A DNA stretch of 64,000 nt. It comes from Crocosphaera chwakensis CCY0110 (GTDB taxonomy: Bacteria > Cyanobacteriota > Cyanobacteriia > Cyanobacteriales > Microcystaceae). This document shows, one piece after another, positions 63,531 through 64,000 of the stretch (its first letter is position 1; the number at the start of each line of letters is the position of its first letter). The stretch lies in NCBI RefSeq assembly GCF_000169335.1, contig NZ_AAXW01000007.1, positions 87,384 through 151,383 on the forward strand, written 5' to 3'. The notes under the pieces were generated by a model. It ran no database searches. It saw nothing but the letters and a program-made list of their open reading frames with translations, and was not told where the DNA came from. Both the position numbers and the translations under genes were made by a program.

Positions 63531-64000
63531 ATGATTCCAACCGTTATTGAAACTTCTGGCCGTGGTGAACGAGCCTTTGATATTTATTCTCGTCTCTTAC
63601 GGGAACGTATTGTCTTTCTGGGACAAGAAGTAAGAGATGAAAATTCTAATTTAATCGTTGCTCAGTTGTTGTTCCTCGAAGCAGAAGATCCTGATAAAGA
63701 CATTTACCTTTACATCAACTCTCCTGGGGGTTCCGTGTCGGCTGGCTTAGGTATTTTTGATACGATGAATCAAATTCGTCCTGATGTCTGTACTATTTGT
63801 ATTGGTTTAGCAGCTAGTATGGGAGCATTTCTCCTCAGTGCTGGGGCAAAAGGTAAACGCATGAGTCTTCCTAACTCTCGTATTATGATCCATCAACCTT
63901 TGGGTGGAGCGCAAGGTCAAGCGACAGATATCGAAATTCAAGCTAAGAAATTCTGTATCTCAAGGGACTCTTAAATAACCATTTAGCTATCATACAGGCA
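63531..64000 (+). CDS. clpP: ATP-dependent Clp protease proteolytic subunit, with two frameshifts; incomplete at window end
   Basis: The first 139 residues are a normal ClpP serine protease: YLYINSPGGSVSAGLGIFDT, catalytic Ser96 in GLAASMGAF, and His121 in IMIHQPLGG. After IEIQAK the frame turns to KFCISRDS and stops at 63974. Adding one A near 63945 restores EILYLKGLLNNHLA. A second A near 63989 restores NHTG, the expected ClpP sequence. The DNA thus retains ClpP coding sense across both shifts, up to the window end. Either the gene has just been inactivated or these are base-calling errors at AA runs. Without correction the catalytic Asp is lost. Cyanobacteria carry several clpP genes. Confidence 0.88.

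Noticed and set aside
1..64000. tRNA or rRNA genes
   Set aside because: No cloverleaf-like sequence with a T-loop GTTCRA and acceptor stem, and no rRNA-like stretch, was seen in the intergenic regions.

Overview
The window is chromosomal DNA of a cyanobacterium. Evidence: psbA (photosystem II D1), petB-petD, ndhD, the carboxysome shell gene ccmP, a Pix-type phototaxis cluster with bilin-binding GAF domains, SLH/OprB-type porins, and scattered HIP1 octamers (GCGATCGC, e.g. 96-103, 7772-7779, 19163-19170). The AT-rich intergenic DNA, gene content and many degenerate 7-nt repeats at gene boundaries suggest a unicellular Crocosphaera/Cyanothece-type organism; that placement is inference from gene content, not a database result.

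Layout. 1-6.5 kb: a partial RND efflux pump, a small transaldolase, an O-antigen-ligase/HpsL-like membrane protein, prfB with its programmed +1 frameshift, and a Wza-like polysaccharide export protein. 6.7-20.1 kb (all minus strand): a chemotaxis-like operon in the order pixG-pixH-pixI-pixJ-pixJ2-pixL plus an extra CheW. Both MCP receptors carry a DXCF-type cyanobacteriochrome GAF domain. 20.2-20.9 kb: a conserved gene split by one frameshift. 21-34 kb: moeA, a secreted DUF2252 protein, an FHA-FHA-ABC transporter, aroC, hcp behind a double palindrome, cysH, a Uma2 endonuclease, ispE and an ankyrin protein. 34-41.5 kb: a Psb35-like small protein, ftsZ, a hypothetical protein, flavodoxin, an AIM24 protein, 4-hydroxyphenylpyruvate dioxygenase and an iron-type alcohol dehydrogenase. 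41.6-52.7 kb: petB-petD, an alpha/beta hydrolase, small conserved proteins, a lone ABC ATPase, ccmP divergent from ndhD, an SDR protein with an inserted CIA30 domain, and bioD. 53.2-59.2 kb: three tandem near-identical iron-uptake-type porins. 59.3-64 kb: phoU and an SphS-like histidine kinase, a decayed gene remnant, psbA and a frameshifted clpP running off the window.

Functionally the window is mostly core photosynthetic metabolism. It covers electron transport (petBD, ndhD, psbA, flavodoxin), carbon concentration (ccmP), light-directed motility (pix), phosphate sensing (sphS/phoU) and quinone or aromatic synthesis (aroC, HPPD). I saw no prophage, transposase, CRISPR array, tRNA or rRNA. 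The most notable points are the paired CBCR phototaxis receptors, the heptamer repeat tracts that abut or supply stop codons, the porin triplication with a conserved 5' half, the double palindrome before hcp, and single-base frameshifts in two otherwise conserved genes.
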